Shown one piece after another: positions 7,095 through 17,898 of a DNA stretch of 37,223 bases. The number at the start of each line of letters is the position of its first letter. Within the stretch, counting starts at the first letter, position 1. The stretch comes from Massilia sp. TS11 (lineage in GTDB: Bacteria > Pseudomonadota > Gammaproteobacteria > Burkholderiales > Burkholderiaceae_D). The stretch is taken from assembly GCF_022012445.1 (NCBI RefSeq), contig NZ_JAKLTS010000022.1:1-37223 (forward strand). The letters are read 5' to 3'. The position numbers and the translations under genes were made by a program. Below the pieces are notes generated by a model. It did no database searches. It worked only from the letters and a program-made list of their open reading frames with translations, and was not told the origin of the DNA.

Positions 7095-9080
7095 TCAGGG
7101 CGCGCGCACGGCCAGCAGGGCGGCCAGCGCGGTGGCGCTGGTGAACACGGCGCGTTCGTCCGGATATGCGGGGCCGGCATCGATGTCGGCCCACGGCGCC
7201 GTCGATGCCGGTGCCGTCAGGCGCAGCCAGGCGGATGGCGTCCAGCTGCCATCGGCCCGCTGCAGCATGCGCAAGCGGCGCGCCAGGCCTTGCGCGAGGC
7301 CGGGCAGATCGAGATGGTGTGCGCACAGCGCCTGCAGCGCCAGCTCAAACGGGCCGCTGGCCGGATAGGCGCCGAGCGCGCTGCGCAGGGCCGTCCCCTC
7401 GCAGGGCGCGTGCGCGCGCAGCGCCAGCCAGGTCGGATACAGGGGCGTCAACCACCAGTAGGGCAGCCACAGGGTCTGCTGGCGTGGCGCGCCCACGATG
7501 TAGTGGCGCAGCGACGCGGCCTGCTCGGGCAGGGCGAGCGCAGCCACAGCACTGAGCTCGGTACAGGCCGCGCACCAGCTGCCGCCTGGCGTCGTCCCGG
7601 CCGGGTAGGTGGCGCAGCCGCCGTCCGGTGTCAGGCAGCCGCTCAGAAAATCCAGCGCCGCAGCGGGCACCGGGTAGCCATGCGCGCGCAGCGCCAGGAT
7701 GGCGATGGCGGTCGAATCCGCATCCGGCCCGGTGCCGGCGTTGTAGCCCCAGGCGCCGGCCTGCTGGCCGATGGCGAGCAGGCGCGCGCAGCCCGCCTCG
7801 ATGGCGGACCGGGTGGCGCCATCGGCAAGGCGCGGCGGCAGCCCGGCCAGCATCCACAGCACGTAGGCCGTGATCCACTGGTCGGCCACGCCGACCGGCA
7901 GCGCGTAGTCGCACCACTGGCCGCCGTCCTGCTGCTGCACCAGAAAATCGAGGCCGGCGCGCAGCGCCGCATCATCCGCGCGCGGCGGCGCATGCACAGC
8001 CGGCGCGGCCGCCTGCGGCAAGGGCGGCTCGACATACACATTCAGGTGGGTGGCGCCATCGGGTTCATGCCCAAGGCCGACGAAGCGCAGGCTGCGCGTG
8101 CAGACCGGCGACAAGGGCCGCGCCCCGATCGCATCGAGCGCGCCCTCCAGCGCCAGCGCGGGCGCGCCCAGCTGGGCCAGCATCTTGGCCACGCCGGCGC
8201 CAATCGCCGCATCGTCGCCAATCCAGCGCGTGAGGGCGAAATCGGTTTTCAGTGCGAGGCCCTGCTCGTGCAGTTCCAGGCTGAGCACAAAGGCGCGCTC
8301 CGGATAGCTGCTGCGGCCCGCGTACGGAAAAGCCTCGAGCATCGCACGCAGGGCCGCGCTGTGCTCGAGCGCGCCGCAGGCCTGATACCAGCGCTGCAGC
8401 CAGTCCGGCCCGACCGCGCCGGATTCGAAATACAGCTTGATGCGCCCGCAGCTGCCATCGGGGCGCACATCGAAGGCCAGGCCAACCGGCCACGAATCGC
8501 GCGAGACCTGGCCCGACAGCGCACACAGCTGCGCCAGCGCCGCATCGCGGCCCAGGGCCTGCAGCACGCGGCCCGCGCGCTTCCAGCGCTCCAGCGGCGT
8601 GCCGCGATTGAGGTTCACATAGGGTTTGACCAGCACGCCGTGCGCCGACGCGCCGACGCCGAACCACAGCGCACTGCGCCAGTGCGCCGGCCAGTCGGCG
8701 GGTGCGGGCAGCAGCTGCGCAAACACCGCCTCGTCCAGCCAATCCGGCAGCGGCGTATCGAGCGCCTCGAGCGCACAGGTCAGGGCCGTGCGCGCTACCC
8801 CGAGCCGATCCCGGGCCGAGGCGCCGGGCGGGCCGGGTTCGCACAGAAAGCGCAGACTCGGTGCCAGACCGGCGCCAAGGCAGAACGACCACTGAAACGG
8901 CAGGCCGTTCGCGTTGATCCGCGCTAGGCCGTCGAAGGGCGGGGTGGCGGGGCGCGCCATGGCCCCCGCCGTCAGATGGGTGAACACGGCGCGCGTGCGC
9001 TCCGCCAGCGCGGACGGCAGGCCAGCCCAATCGATCAACTGATCGAGCTGGCCACGGACGATCTGCTCGAGCGAGAGCAC
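7095..9080 (-). CDS. Putative aromatic prenyltransferase-terpene cyclase-like fusion
   Basis: This is a 661-residue protein starting at GTG 9080, 13 bp after the previous gene. Residues about 1-355 have the look of a DMATS/ABBA aromatic prenyltransferase: NANGLPFQWSFCLG (59-65 matches the G-x-P-[FV]-E-x-S motif but with Gln for the indole-binding Glu), then spaced K-x-Y strands VKPYVN (151-156), IKLYFE (214-219), LKTDF (277-281) and HLNVYVEPP (345-353). Residues about 370-661 are an alpha/alpha-toroid of the squalene-cyclase/prenyltransferase type, with QW-like repeats GGQWCDY, GAWGYN, DGGCATY and DGSWTPS. A DADST at 453-457 sits where class II cyclases have DxDD. The toroid half is the surer call; the prenyltransferase half rests on motif resemblance only. 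It is the last gene of a three-gene operon. Possible role: prenylation plus cyclisation to a meroterpenoid; substrate unknown. Confidence 0.6.
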   Translation of the reverse strand: MLSLEQIVRGQLDQLIDWAGLPSALAERTRAVFTHLTAGAMARPATPPFDGLARINANGLPFQWSFCLGAGLAPSLRFLCEPGPPGASARDRLGVARTALTCALEALDTPLPDWLDEAVFAQLLPAPADWPAHWRSALWFGVGASAHGVLVKPYVNLNRGTPLERWKRAGRVLQALGRDAALAQLCALSGQVSRDSWPVGLAFDVRPDGSCGRIKLYFESGAVGPDWLQRWYQACGALEHSAALRAMLEAFPYAGRSSYPERAFVLSLELHEQGLALKTDFALTRWIGDDAAIGAGVAKMLAQLGAPALALEGALDAIGARPLSPVCTRSLRFVGLGHEPDGATHLNVYVEPPLPQAAAPAVHAPPRADDAALRAGLDFLVQQQDGGQWCDYALPVGVADQWITAYVLWMLAGLPPRLADGATRSAIEAGCARLLAIGQQAGAWGYNAGTGPDADSTAIAILALRAHGYPVPAAALDFLSGCLTPDGGCATYPAGTTPGGSWCAACTELSAVAALALPEQAASLRHYIVGAPRQQTLWLPYWWLTPLYPTWLALRAHAPCEGTALRSALGAYPASGPFELALQALCAHHLDLPGLAQGLARRLRMLQRADGSWTPSAWLRLTAPASTAPWADIDAGPAYPDERAVFTSATALAALLAVRAP

Positions 9081-9093
9081 GGCGCCGCACCGC

Positions 9094-9744
9094 TCAGGGA
9101 CGTTCCTGGATCACGATCTGCCCGTCGCGGCCCTTGCTGCCGCTCGGACCCGGCACGCCGTTGTTGCCCGGCGCACCGGTCGAGCCATGCGGGGCTCCGA
9201 CGCCGCCGGCGCCGCCCTGGCCGCCGGGGCCGGCCGAACCGCCCACGCCGCCGGGACCGCCCTCGGCATTGCCATTCAGGGTGCCGGTGGTGATGGACTT
9301 GGCGATCACGGTGATGTTGCCGCCCTTGCCGCCATTGCCGCCGCGGCCGCCGTTCCCGCCATCGCCACCATTGCCGCCATTGCCGCCGCCCCCCGGCGGA
9401 TCGCCATCATCGGCCGCCTTGCCGCCATCACCGCCCTCCTGGCCATTGGCGCCGGCGCCGCCATGGCCGCCGTGGCCGCCCGCACCGCCGCGCGTGTCGA
9501 CATCGACGCCGGTGATGAAATCGGTCACTTCGATCACGATGTCGCTGCCGTCGCGCGCGTCCTGGCCGCTGGTGCCGTCGGAGCCGCGCGGGCCCTTCAC
9601 GCCATCGTCGCCGCGCTTGGGCGGATCGTCGCCATTCCAGTGGTCGACACCGTTCTGGCCATTGGTGGCCTTGAATTGGGTAGTACCGGCAACGCCATCG
9701 GCGCCGGGCGCGCCATCATCACCGCGAGCAAGAATATTCGGCAT
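9094..9744 (-). CDS. Collagen-like Gly-rich protein
   Basis: This is a 216-residue protein with ATG 9744 preceded by AAGGAGACAGACC, which decides the start. The frame stays open further upstream, but that extension overlaps the next gene and is not protein-like. The N-terminal region has collagen-like G-x-y stretches (GDDGAPGADG, GVKGPRGSDG). A short non-repetitive segment (SDIVIEVTDFITGVDVDTRG) follows, then dense G-G-x/G-x-y repeats interrupted by one beta-strand-like patch (NITVIAKSITTGTLNG). The C-terminus is GRDGQIVIQERP. There is no signal peptide. It lies 23 bp after the beta-helix-like gene and 13 bp before the prenyltransferase/cyclase gene, so all three are probably cotranscribed. 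Structural or scaffold function is inferred from composition only. Confidence 0.8.
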   Translation of the reverse strand: MPNILARGDDGAPGADGVAGTTQFKATNGQNGVDHWNGDDPPKRGDDGVKGPRGSDGTSGQDARDGSDIVIEVTDFITGVDVDTRGGAGGHGGHGGAGANGQEGGDGGKAADDGDPPGGGGNGGNGGDGGNGGRGGNGGKGGNITVIAKSITTGTLNGNAEGGPGGVGGSAGPGGQGGAGGVGAPHGSTGAPGNNGVPGPSGSKGRDGQIVIQERP

Positions 9745-9767
9745 GGTCTGTCTCCTTGGGTCGTGAA

Positions 9768-10367
9768 TCAAGCATCGCGCGCCATGCTGACGGCCGAGGC
9801 GGCCGCAGAGGTGCTGACGCTGAGGGTGGGAATGCGGCCATTGATCGAGTTGACGCGCATCGTGGTCGGCCCCTTGCAGACAATGCGGCCCGAGCCGTGC
9901 ATGCGCACATTCCCGGCAAACAGGATGTGCGCATTCTTGGCCAGGGTCAGCGTGGCGCCGTTGGCGATGTCGATGTCGCCGAACAGAAAGGCATACAGGA
10001 TGGGGCGGGTCAGCGCGATGTAGCGGTCGAGCACCGGCTCGAAATACTTGAGCTCGCGCGCATCGGGGGCCTGGACATAGGCGCGCGCGGCCATCGCCGC
10101 CTGCATGCGCGCGCGGTAGCGGGTCGCCTCGTCCTTGGCGTTCAGGGCCTCGGGGTCGGGCAGATTGGCCGTCAGCTCGGACGGCAGACAACAGCTGGAA
10201 CGGACCGGCGCCGTGTCAGGCATGGCGGACGGACCGAGCAGCTTGCGCACTTCGGCAATGCTTTGCGGACGATACTGTTGAACGACGGCCTTGAAGCGCG
10301 CGGAGTCGGGCGTCAAGGTGACGCACTCATCGGCTTCGACGGACAGGTTTTGTGCTTGTTGTGCCAT
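9768..10367 (-). CDS. Unknown protein with C-terminal beta-helix-like segment
   Basis: This is a 199-residue protein starting at ATG 10367 after CAGGAGACCAACC. Residues 1-115 are mostly helical and charged, with a CC pair (RSSCCLPSEL). From about residue 125 comes FLFGDIDIANGATLTLAKNA and further short beta-strand turns (HILFAGNVRMHGSGRIVCKG), which resemble a small right-handed beta-helix or bactofilin-like polymer fold. I do not recognise a family. It is the first gene of the operon with the collagen-like protein and the prenyltransferase/cyclase fusion; the shared organisation suggests that the three act together, but no function can be assigned. Confidence 0.7.
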   Translation of the reverse strand: MAQQAQNLSVEADECVTLTPDSARFKAVVQQYRPQSIAEVRKLLGPSAMPDTAPVRSSCCLPSELTANLPDPEALNAKDEATRYRARMQAAMAARAYVQAPDARELKYFEPVLDRYIALTRPILYAFLFGDIDIANGATLTLAKNAHILFAGNVRMHGSGRIVCKGPTTMRVNSINGRIPTLSVSTSAAASAVSMARDA

Positions 10368-10534
10368 GGTTGGTCTCCTGAGAAGGGCACACGGCTGGGC
10401 GCCCGAAGCAACAGTCTAGGAGGGGTTCCAGGCAGCTTATTGCGCTAGATAAATCTTTTTGGCTTGACTTTCAGAAATGAAAAACCCCAGCCCGCGCGAA
10501 CGGGCTGGGGTTGCAATGACAGGGTGCCGCGCAA
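10368..10534 (-). promoter_or_regulatory. Upstream region of the three-gene operon
   Basis: This 167-bp gap lies between the ssb stop codon and the operon start. It contains the ssb terminator (10479-10512) and then about 110 bp that should hold the operon's promoter. I see no confident -35/-10 pair; the terminator suggests the operon is transcribed separately from ssb. Confidence 0.4.
10479..10512 (-). terminator. Rho-independent terminator of ssb
   Basis: A perfect 12-bp stem AACCCCAGCCCG/CGGGCTGGGGTT with a six-base loop is followed on the minus strand by TTTTC. It lies 23 bp after the ssb stop codon. Confidence 0.9.
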
Positions 10535-11038
10535 TCAGAACGGAATATCGTCGTCCATGTCCGAGAAGTTGGGTGCCGGACGCGGGGCCGGGCGCGGGGC
10601 CGGGGCTGCAGCAGCCGGCGCCGGACGGGCGGCCGGGCGCGCGGCCGGGGCGTAGTCGTCGTCCATGCCGCCGCCCATGCCACCGCCCATGCCGCCGCCG
10701 TCGCCGCGGCCGCCGAGCATTTGCATGTTTTCAGCGATGATTTCAGTCGTGTAGCGCTCGACGCCGTCCTTGTCCGTGTACTTGCGCGTCTGCAGACGGC
10801 CTTCGACGTACACCGAGCTGCCTTTTTTCAGGTACTGGCCGACGATCTCGGCCAGGCGGCCGAAGAAGGCGATGCGGTGCCATTCGGTCTGCTCTTTCTG
10901 CTCGCCCGTGTTGCGGTCCTTGGCGCGGTAGGAGGTGGCCACGGCCACATTGGCAATGGCGTCGCCGCTCGGCATGTAGCGGATTTCCGGATCGCGGCCC
11001 AGATTGCCGACGATGATGACTTTGTTCACAGACGCCAT
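10535..11038 (-). CDS. ssb: Single-stranded DNA-binding protein
   Basis: This is a 167-residue SSB. The N-terminal OB fold (MASVNKVIIVGNLGRDPEIRY, WHRIAFFGRLAEIVGQYLKKG, VYVEGRLQTRKYTDKDG) binds ssDNA. A Gly/Met-rich and then Pro/Ala-rich disordered linker follows, and the tail DMDDDIPF is the conserved acidic tip that recruits replication and repair partners. The start is ATG 11038 (MASVNK), the conserved family start, with GAGGGAG upstream; an in-frame upstream start would add ten residues without conservation. It is divergent from uvrA, with a LexA-type box in between, as in many proteobacteria. Confidence 0.97.
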   Translation of the reverse strand: MASVNKVIIVGNLGRDPEIRYMPSGDAIANVAVATSYRAKDRNTGEQKEQTEWHRIAFFGRLAEIVGQYLKKGSSVYVEGRLQTRKYTDKDGVERYTTEIIAENMQMLGGRGDGGGMGGGMGGGMDDDYAPAARPAARPAPAAAAPAPRPAPRPAPNFSDMDDDIPF

Positions 11039-11136
11039 GAAATACACTCCCTCATTCGGTACACTCAAACCACTATTATGCGGTCAGCGACCCGTTTCTC
11101 GCAAACCCAAAACGGCCGCGCACGCACACCCTTGAA

Positions 11137-11156
11137 TACTGGTATTATATACAGTA
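11137..11156. promoter_or_regulatory. LexA (SOS) box between ssb and uvrA
   Basis: TACTGGTATTATATACAGTA matches the classical LexA operator TACTG-N10-CAGTA, with CTG-N10-CAG at 11139-11154. It lies 31 bp before the uvrA start and about 100 bp before the ssb start. This position would repress uvrA directly, and ssb if its promoter is close. Repression by LexA is family knowledge; the match is seen. Confidence 0.88.
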
Positions 11157-11186
11157 CCCCGCCGTCCAATACGAAAGCCAAGGTCC

Positions 11187-14036
<2,850 letters not shown>

Positions 14037-14041
14037 CACCG

Positions 14042-14062
14042 GGGCCGGGCGCGTCCCGGCCC
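14042..14062 (+). terminator. Possible uvrA terminator hairpin
   Basis: GGGCCGGG/CCCGGCCC forms an 8-bp stem with a five-base loop, 5 bp after the uvrA stop codon. Only a weak T-stretch (TTGT) follows, so termination may be partial. Confidence 0.5.
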
Positions 14063-14137
14063 TTGTATCGACACAAAGTACAATTTCCGGCAGGAAATTG
14101 AACGGCTATGCTGAAGGCATCACCAATGGGGGATGCC

Positions 14138-15775
14138 ATGCGCAAGAACTTGCCTGTTACACAAATCGAGTACGTCCTGGACGATGGCAAGCCCATTGTG
14201 TCGAAGACCGATCTGAAGGGAAAGATCGTCTATGTGAATCCGTATTTTGTCGAGGTCAGCGGCTTCGCGCTCGACGAGCTGCTGGGCGCGCCGCACAATC
14301 TGGTGCGCCACCCCGAGATGCCGCCGGCCGCCTTCGAGGACATGTGGCGCACGCTGAAAGCCGGCACGCCGTGGACCGGAATGGTGAAGAACCGCCGCAA
14401 GAACGGCGACTTCTACTGGGTGCTGGCGAACGTCACGCCGATCTTTGAACAGGGGCGCGCCGTCGGCTACATGTCGGTGCGCAGCAAGCCGACGCGCGCC
14501 CAGATCGAGGCCGCCGACAAGCTCTACCGCAGCATGGCCGCCACGCGCGAACCCGAGTTCATGATCGTGCGCGGCGAGATCCGCCGGCGCGGCCTGCGCG
14601 GCCAGATGGCGCGCCTGGCCAATCTGTCGGCCGGCACCCAGCTGGCGGCCAGCGGCAGCCTGCTGTTCCTGCTGTTTGCGGCACTCGGCCTGTCCGGCGC
14701 GAGCCAGCTGCACGGCGCCGCGCGCGCCTGGTGCTCGGCCCTGGCCGGCGGCGGCGCCCTGCTGTCCTGGGGCCTGTGCGCGCGCCTGTATGCCGAACTG
14801 GTGCGGCCGCTGCACGCGGCCATCGCCTCGGCCCGGACGATCGCCGGCGGCGACCTCAACACCCGCATCACTGCCGACTGCCGCGGCGACGTCGGCCAGC
14901 TGCTGCAAGCCCTGCAGCAGATGCAGGTCAATCTGATCGCCATCATCGGCGATGTGCGCGCTAATGTCGACGAAATGACGGTCGCTACCAAGTCCATCGC
15001 GGCCGGCAATTTCGACCTGTCGGCGCGCACCGAGGAACAGGCCTCGAATCTTGAAGAAACGGCCGCCAGCATGGAACAACTGGCGGCCACCGTGAAGCAG
15101 AATGCGGACAGCGCCCAGCAGGCCGATCAGATGGTCAGCCAGACGGCCGCCGTGGCCGTGCAGGGCGGCCGCTCGGTCAGCGCGGTCGGCGCGATGATGA
15201 ACGACATCAGCCACTCGGCCCACCAGATCGTCGACATCATCAGCCTGATCGACGGTATCGCCTTCCAGACCAATATCCTGGCCCTCAACGCCGCGGTGGA
15301 AGCGGCGCGTGCCGGCGAGCAGGGGCGCGGCTTTGCCGTCGTCGCCAGCGAAGTGCGCAGCCTGGCGCAGCGCACGACCGTGGCGGCCAAGGAGATCAAG
15401 GGCCTGATCGACCGCTCGGTCGGCCAGATCGACGCCGGCAAGCAGATGGCCGACGCCACCGAGGCGACCATGCGCGACATCGTCCAGGCCGTGCAGGGCG
15501 TGGCCACCATCGTCGGCGAAATTGCGCTGGCCAGCCGCGAGCAGAGCCAGGGCATCGAGCAGATCAATCAGGCGATCAGCGCGATGGACCAGACCACCCA
15601 GCAGAATGCGGCCATGGTCGAACGCGCGGCCGCCGCCGCTGGCAGCCTCGACGAGCAGGCCGGCCAGCTGGCCGAGGCCGTCAGCATCTTCAAGCTGCGC
15701 GCCGGCCTCACTCAGCCCGGCGCAGCGACCCCAGCCCGCGCCGCCACCCGCCGCGCCCTCCCCGTGTTCAGCTAA
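14138..15775 (+). CDS. aer: Aer-like PAS-domain chemoreceptor
   Basis: This is a 545-residue methyl-accepting receptor. The N-terminal PAS domain is very like the FAD-binding PAS of Aer (VSGFALDELLGAPHNLVRHPEMP, WTGMVKNRRKNGDFYWVLANVTP), the redox sensor for aerotaxis. Two closely spaced hydrophobic segments follow (LAASGSLLFLLFAALGLSG and ALAGGGALLSWGLCARL), forming a membrane hairpin, then a HAMP region and the signalling domain with the hairpin tip FQTNILALNAAVEAARAGEQGRGFAVVASEVR. There is no periplasmic sensor domain. I prefer ATG 14138 (MRKNLPVTQ), where similarity begins and GGGGGA precedes it; ATG 14108, with AGGAAA upstream, is an alternative that adds 10 residues. No cheB/cheR-binding pentapeptide is seen at the C-terminus. 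No chemotaxis genes are adjacent. Confidence 0.9.
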   Translation: MRKNLPVTQIEYVLDDGKPIVSKTDLKGKIVYVNPYFVEVSGFALDELLGAPHNLVRHPEMPPAAFEDMWRTLKAGTPWTGMVKNRRKNGDFYWVLANVTPIFEQGRAVGYMSVRSKPTRAQIEAADKLYRSMAATREPEFMIVRGEIRRRGLRGQMARLANLSAGTQLAASGSLLFLLFAALGLSGASQLHGAARAWCSALAGGGALLSWGLCARLYAELVRPLHAAIASARTIAGGDLNTRITADCRGDVGQLLQALQQMQVNLIAIIGDVRANVDEMTVATKSIAAGNFDLSARTEEQASNLEETAASMEQLAATVKQNADSAQQADQMVSQTAAVAVQGGRSVSAVGAMMNDISHSAHQIVDIISLIDGIAFQTNILALNAAVEAARAGEQGRGFAVVASEVRSLAQRTTVAAKEIKGLIDRSVGQIDAGKQMADATEATMRDIVQAVQGVATIVGEIALASREQSQGIEQINQAISAMDQTTQQNAAMVERAAAAAGSLDEQAGQLAEAVSIFKLRAGLTQPGAATPARAATRRALPVFS

Positions 15776-15778
15776 ACC

Positions 15779-15807
15779 GGAAAAATGGGGTCTGACCCCA
15801 TTTTTCC
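15779..15807. repeat. Intergenic palindrome with GGGGTCTGACCCC core
   Basis: A perfect inverted repeat has arms GGAAAAATGGGGTC and GACCCCATTTTTCC around a single T. It starts a few bases after the aer stop codon. Palindromes with this GGGGTC-GACCCC core are recalled as recurrent intergenic elements in betaproteobacteria; only one copy is in this window. As RNA it would fold into a strong hairpin ending in U residues. Confidence 0.75.
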
Positions 15808-15817
15808 GAATCCCAAA

Positions 15818-15845
15818 AAAAATGGCCGCGCATGCGGCCATTTTT
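15818..15845. terminator. Bidirectional terminator between aer and pckG
   Basis: The stem AAAAATGGCCGC/GCGGCCATTTTT with a GCAT loop has A-runs on the left and T-runs on the right, so it can terminate both converging transcripts. It lies 18 bp after the pckG stop codon. Confidence 0.85.
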
Positions 15846-15863
15846 GCTGGTGTGCCCGGAGAA

Positions 15864-17714
15864 TCAGGCGTTCAGGCGCTGCTCGATCTTGGCCTTGGTG
15901 TCGACCAGGGCCTGCGGCAGATGGTAGGCCAGCTTCTCGAACAGCTCGGCATGGAGCTTGAGCTCGGCCGTCCAGGCTGCCTTGTCCACCGAGGTGATCT
16001 GGGCGAACTGTTCTTTCGTGAAGGCCAGGCCGTCCCAGTTGATGTCCTCGAAATTCGGCGTGGTGCCGAACACGTTCTCGCTGCCGCCCGCCTTGCCGGC
16101 GATGCGGTCGAGCATCCACTTCAGCACGCGCATATTGTCGCCAAAGCCAGGCCAGACGAACTTGCCGTCGGCATCGGTACGGAACCAGTTGACGCAGAAG
16201 ATCTTCGGCTGCTGGCTCAGCTTGGCGCCCATGTTCAGCCAGTGTTGGAAGTAGTCGCTCATGTTGTAGCCCATGAAGGGCAGCATGGCGAAGGGATCGC
16301 GCCGCACCACGCCCTGCTGGCCAGCGGCCGCAGCGGTCGTTTCCGAGCCCATGGTCGCGGCCATGTAGACGCCTTCGACCCAGTCGCGCGCCTCGGTCAC
16401 CAGCGGCACCGTGGTCGAACGGCGGCCGCCGAAGATGAAGGCCGAGATCGGCACGCCGGCCGGATCGTCCCAGGCCGGATCGAGCACCGGGTTCTGGGTC
16501 GCGGCCACGGTGAAGCGCGCGTTCGGATGGGCGGCCTTGGTGCCCGAGGCCGGGGTCCAGTCCTTGCCCTGCCAGTCGATCAGATGGGCCGGGGCTTCCT
16601 TGCTCAGGCCTTCCCACCAGACGTCGCCATCATCGGTCAGCGCCACATTGGTGAAGATGGTGTTGCCGTCCAGGCAGGACATGCAGTTCGAATTGGTCTT
16701 GGTGTTCGTGCCCGGGGCCACGCCGAAATAGCCGGCTTCGGGGTTGATCGCGTACAGGCGGCCGTCCTTGCCCGGCTTGATCCAGGCGATGTCGTCGCCG
16801 ATCGTGGTGACCTTCCAGCCATTGAAGCTCTGGGGCGGAATCAGCATCGCGAAATTGGTCTTGCCGCAGGCCGAGGGGAAGGCCGCCGCCACATAGTGCT
16901 TTTCGCCTTGCGGGTTTTCCACGCCGAGGATCAGCATGTGCTCGGCCAGCCAGCCGGCGCCGCCGGCCTGGGCTTCCTGGTAGCCCATGTTCGAAGCGAT
17001 GCGCAGGGCGAAGCATTTCTTGCCGAGCAGGGCGTTGCCGCCATAGCCCGAGCCATACGACCAGATCTCGCGCGTTTCCGGGAAATGCACGATGTACTTG
17101 GTGGCATTGCAGGGCCAGGGCACGTCCTGCTGGCCGGCCGCCAGCGGCGCACCGACCGAGTGCACGCAGGGCACGAACTCGCCGCTCTCGCCGAGCACCT
17201 CGTACACGGCCTTGCCCATGCGCGTCATGATGCGCATATTCACCGCCACATAGGGCGAATCGGACAGCTCGACGCCGATGTGGGCGATCGGCGAACCCAG
17301 CGGGCCCATCGAGAAGGGCACGACATACAGGGTGCGCCCGGCCATGCAGCCGTCGAACAGGCCGTTCAGGGTGCCGCGCATCTCGGCCGGGGCCACCCAG
17401 TTATTCGTCGGGCCGGCCTCTTCCTTGGTGGCCGAGCAGATGAAGGTGCGGTCTTCGACGCGCGCCACGTCGGTCGGGTCGGAGCAGGCCAGATAGGAAT
17501 TCGGGCGCTTTTCCGGGTTCAGCTTTTTCATGGTGCCGGCGGCGACCATCTCGGCGCACAGGCGGTCGTATTCCTCCTGCGAACCGTCGCACCAGTAGAT
17601 GCGCGCCGGCTTGGTGAGGGCGGCGATTTCGGCCACCCAATTGATGAGCTTGCGATGCTTGATGTAAGCTGGGACGTTCAGTGCTGCAACGCCATGCATG
17701 ACGGGTTGGTTCAT
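15864..17714 (-). CDS. pckG: Phosphoenolpyruvate carboxykinase (GTP)
   Basis: This is a 616-residue GTP-dependent PEP carboxykinase, which converts oxaloacetate and GTP to PEP, GDP and CO2, the entry step of gluconeogenesis from C4 acids. Diagnostic segments are the P-loop/kinase-1 motif FPSACGKTNFAM (about residue 280), the hyper-reactive-Cys region within it, the metal-binding IGDDIAW, and the guanine-binding FIFGGRRS-type segment. Length fits the GTP class. The start is ATG 17714, with GGAG five bases upstream; a GTG two codons earlier would overlap that ribosome site. It converges on aer through a shared terminator and is divergent from the D-2-hydroxyacid dehydrogenase gene. Confidence 0.97.
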   Translation of the reverse strand: MNQPVMHGVAALNVPAYIKHRKLINWVAEIAALTKPARIYWCDGSQEEYDRLCAEMVAAGTMKKLNPEKRPNSYLACSDPTDVARVEDRTFICSATKEEAGPTNNWVAPAEMRGTLNGLFDGCMAGRTLYVVPFSMGPLGSPIAHIGVELSDSPYVAVNMRIMTRMGKAVYEVLGESGEFVPCVHSVGAPLAAGQQDVPWPCNATKYIVHFPETREIWSYGSGYGGNALLGKKCFALRIASNMGYQEAQAGGAGWLAEHMLILGVENPQGEKHYVAAAFPSACGKTNFAMLIPPQSFNGWKVTTIGDDIAWIKPGKDGRLYAINPEAGYFGVAPGTNTKTNSNCMSCLDGNTIFTNVALTDDGDVWWEGLSKEAPAHLIDWQGKDWTPASGTKAAHPNARFTVAATQNPVLDPAWDDPAGVPISAFIFGGRRSTTVPLVTEARDWVEGVYMAATMGSETTAAAAGQQGVVRRDPFAMLPFMGYNMSDYFQHWLNMGAKLSQQPKIFCVNWFRTDADGKFVWPGFGDNMRVLKWMLDRIAGKAGGSENVFGTTPNFEDINWDGLAFTKEQFAQITSVDKAAWTAELKLHAELFEKLAYHLPQALVDTKAKIEQRLNA

Positions 17715-17853
17715 ACTCACTCCAATGCCAATTAAGAATTCTGGCAGCCATGACTCGCGCAGCAGGCGGCGGCATCACGGCAATACAAATCCGGCACTGT
17801 CGGGCGCAGGGCGCCCCGCAACAGGGGCTCCGATTGTACGCCTTTTATCGGCC

Positions 17854-17898
17854 CCTACTACATTTTTGTAGCCGATTTAACCCGAGTAATGTAGTAGG
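17854..17898. promoter_or_regulatory. Inverted repeat, candidate operator
   Basis: CCTACTACATT (17854-17864) and AATGTAGTAGG (17888-17898) are a perfect 11-bp inverted repeat with a 23-bp spacer. A third half-site, TGTAG, lies at 17867-17871, making CTACA-4-TGTAG inside the left part. It lies in the 251-bp gap between divergent pckG and the dehydrogenase gene. It could be a dimeric regulator site or an mRNA hairpin for the dehydrogenase. The rest of the gap shows nothing I can name. Confidence 0.55.

Noticed and set aside
9745..10191. Upstream extension of the collagen-like protein to 365 residues
   Set aside because: It overlaps the beta-helix-like gene in another frame and ignores the AAGGAGA site before ATG 9744.
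10368..10460. Sigma-54 promoter for the three-gene operon (TGGAAC...TTGCT)
   Set aside because: The spacing between the two elements is 13 bp instead of the required 5-6.
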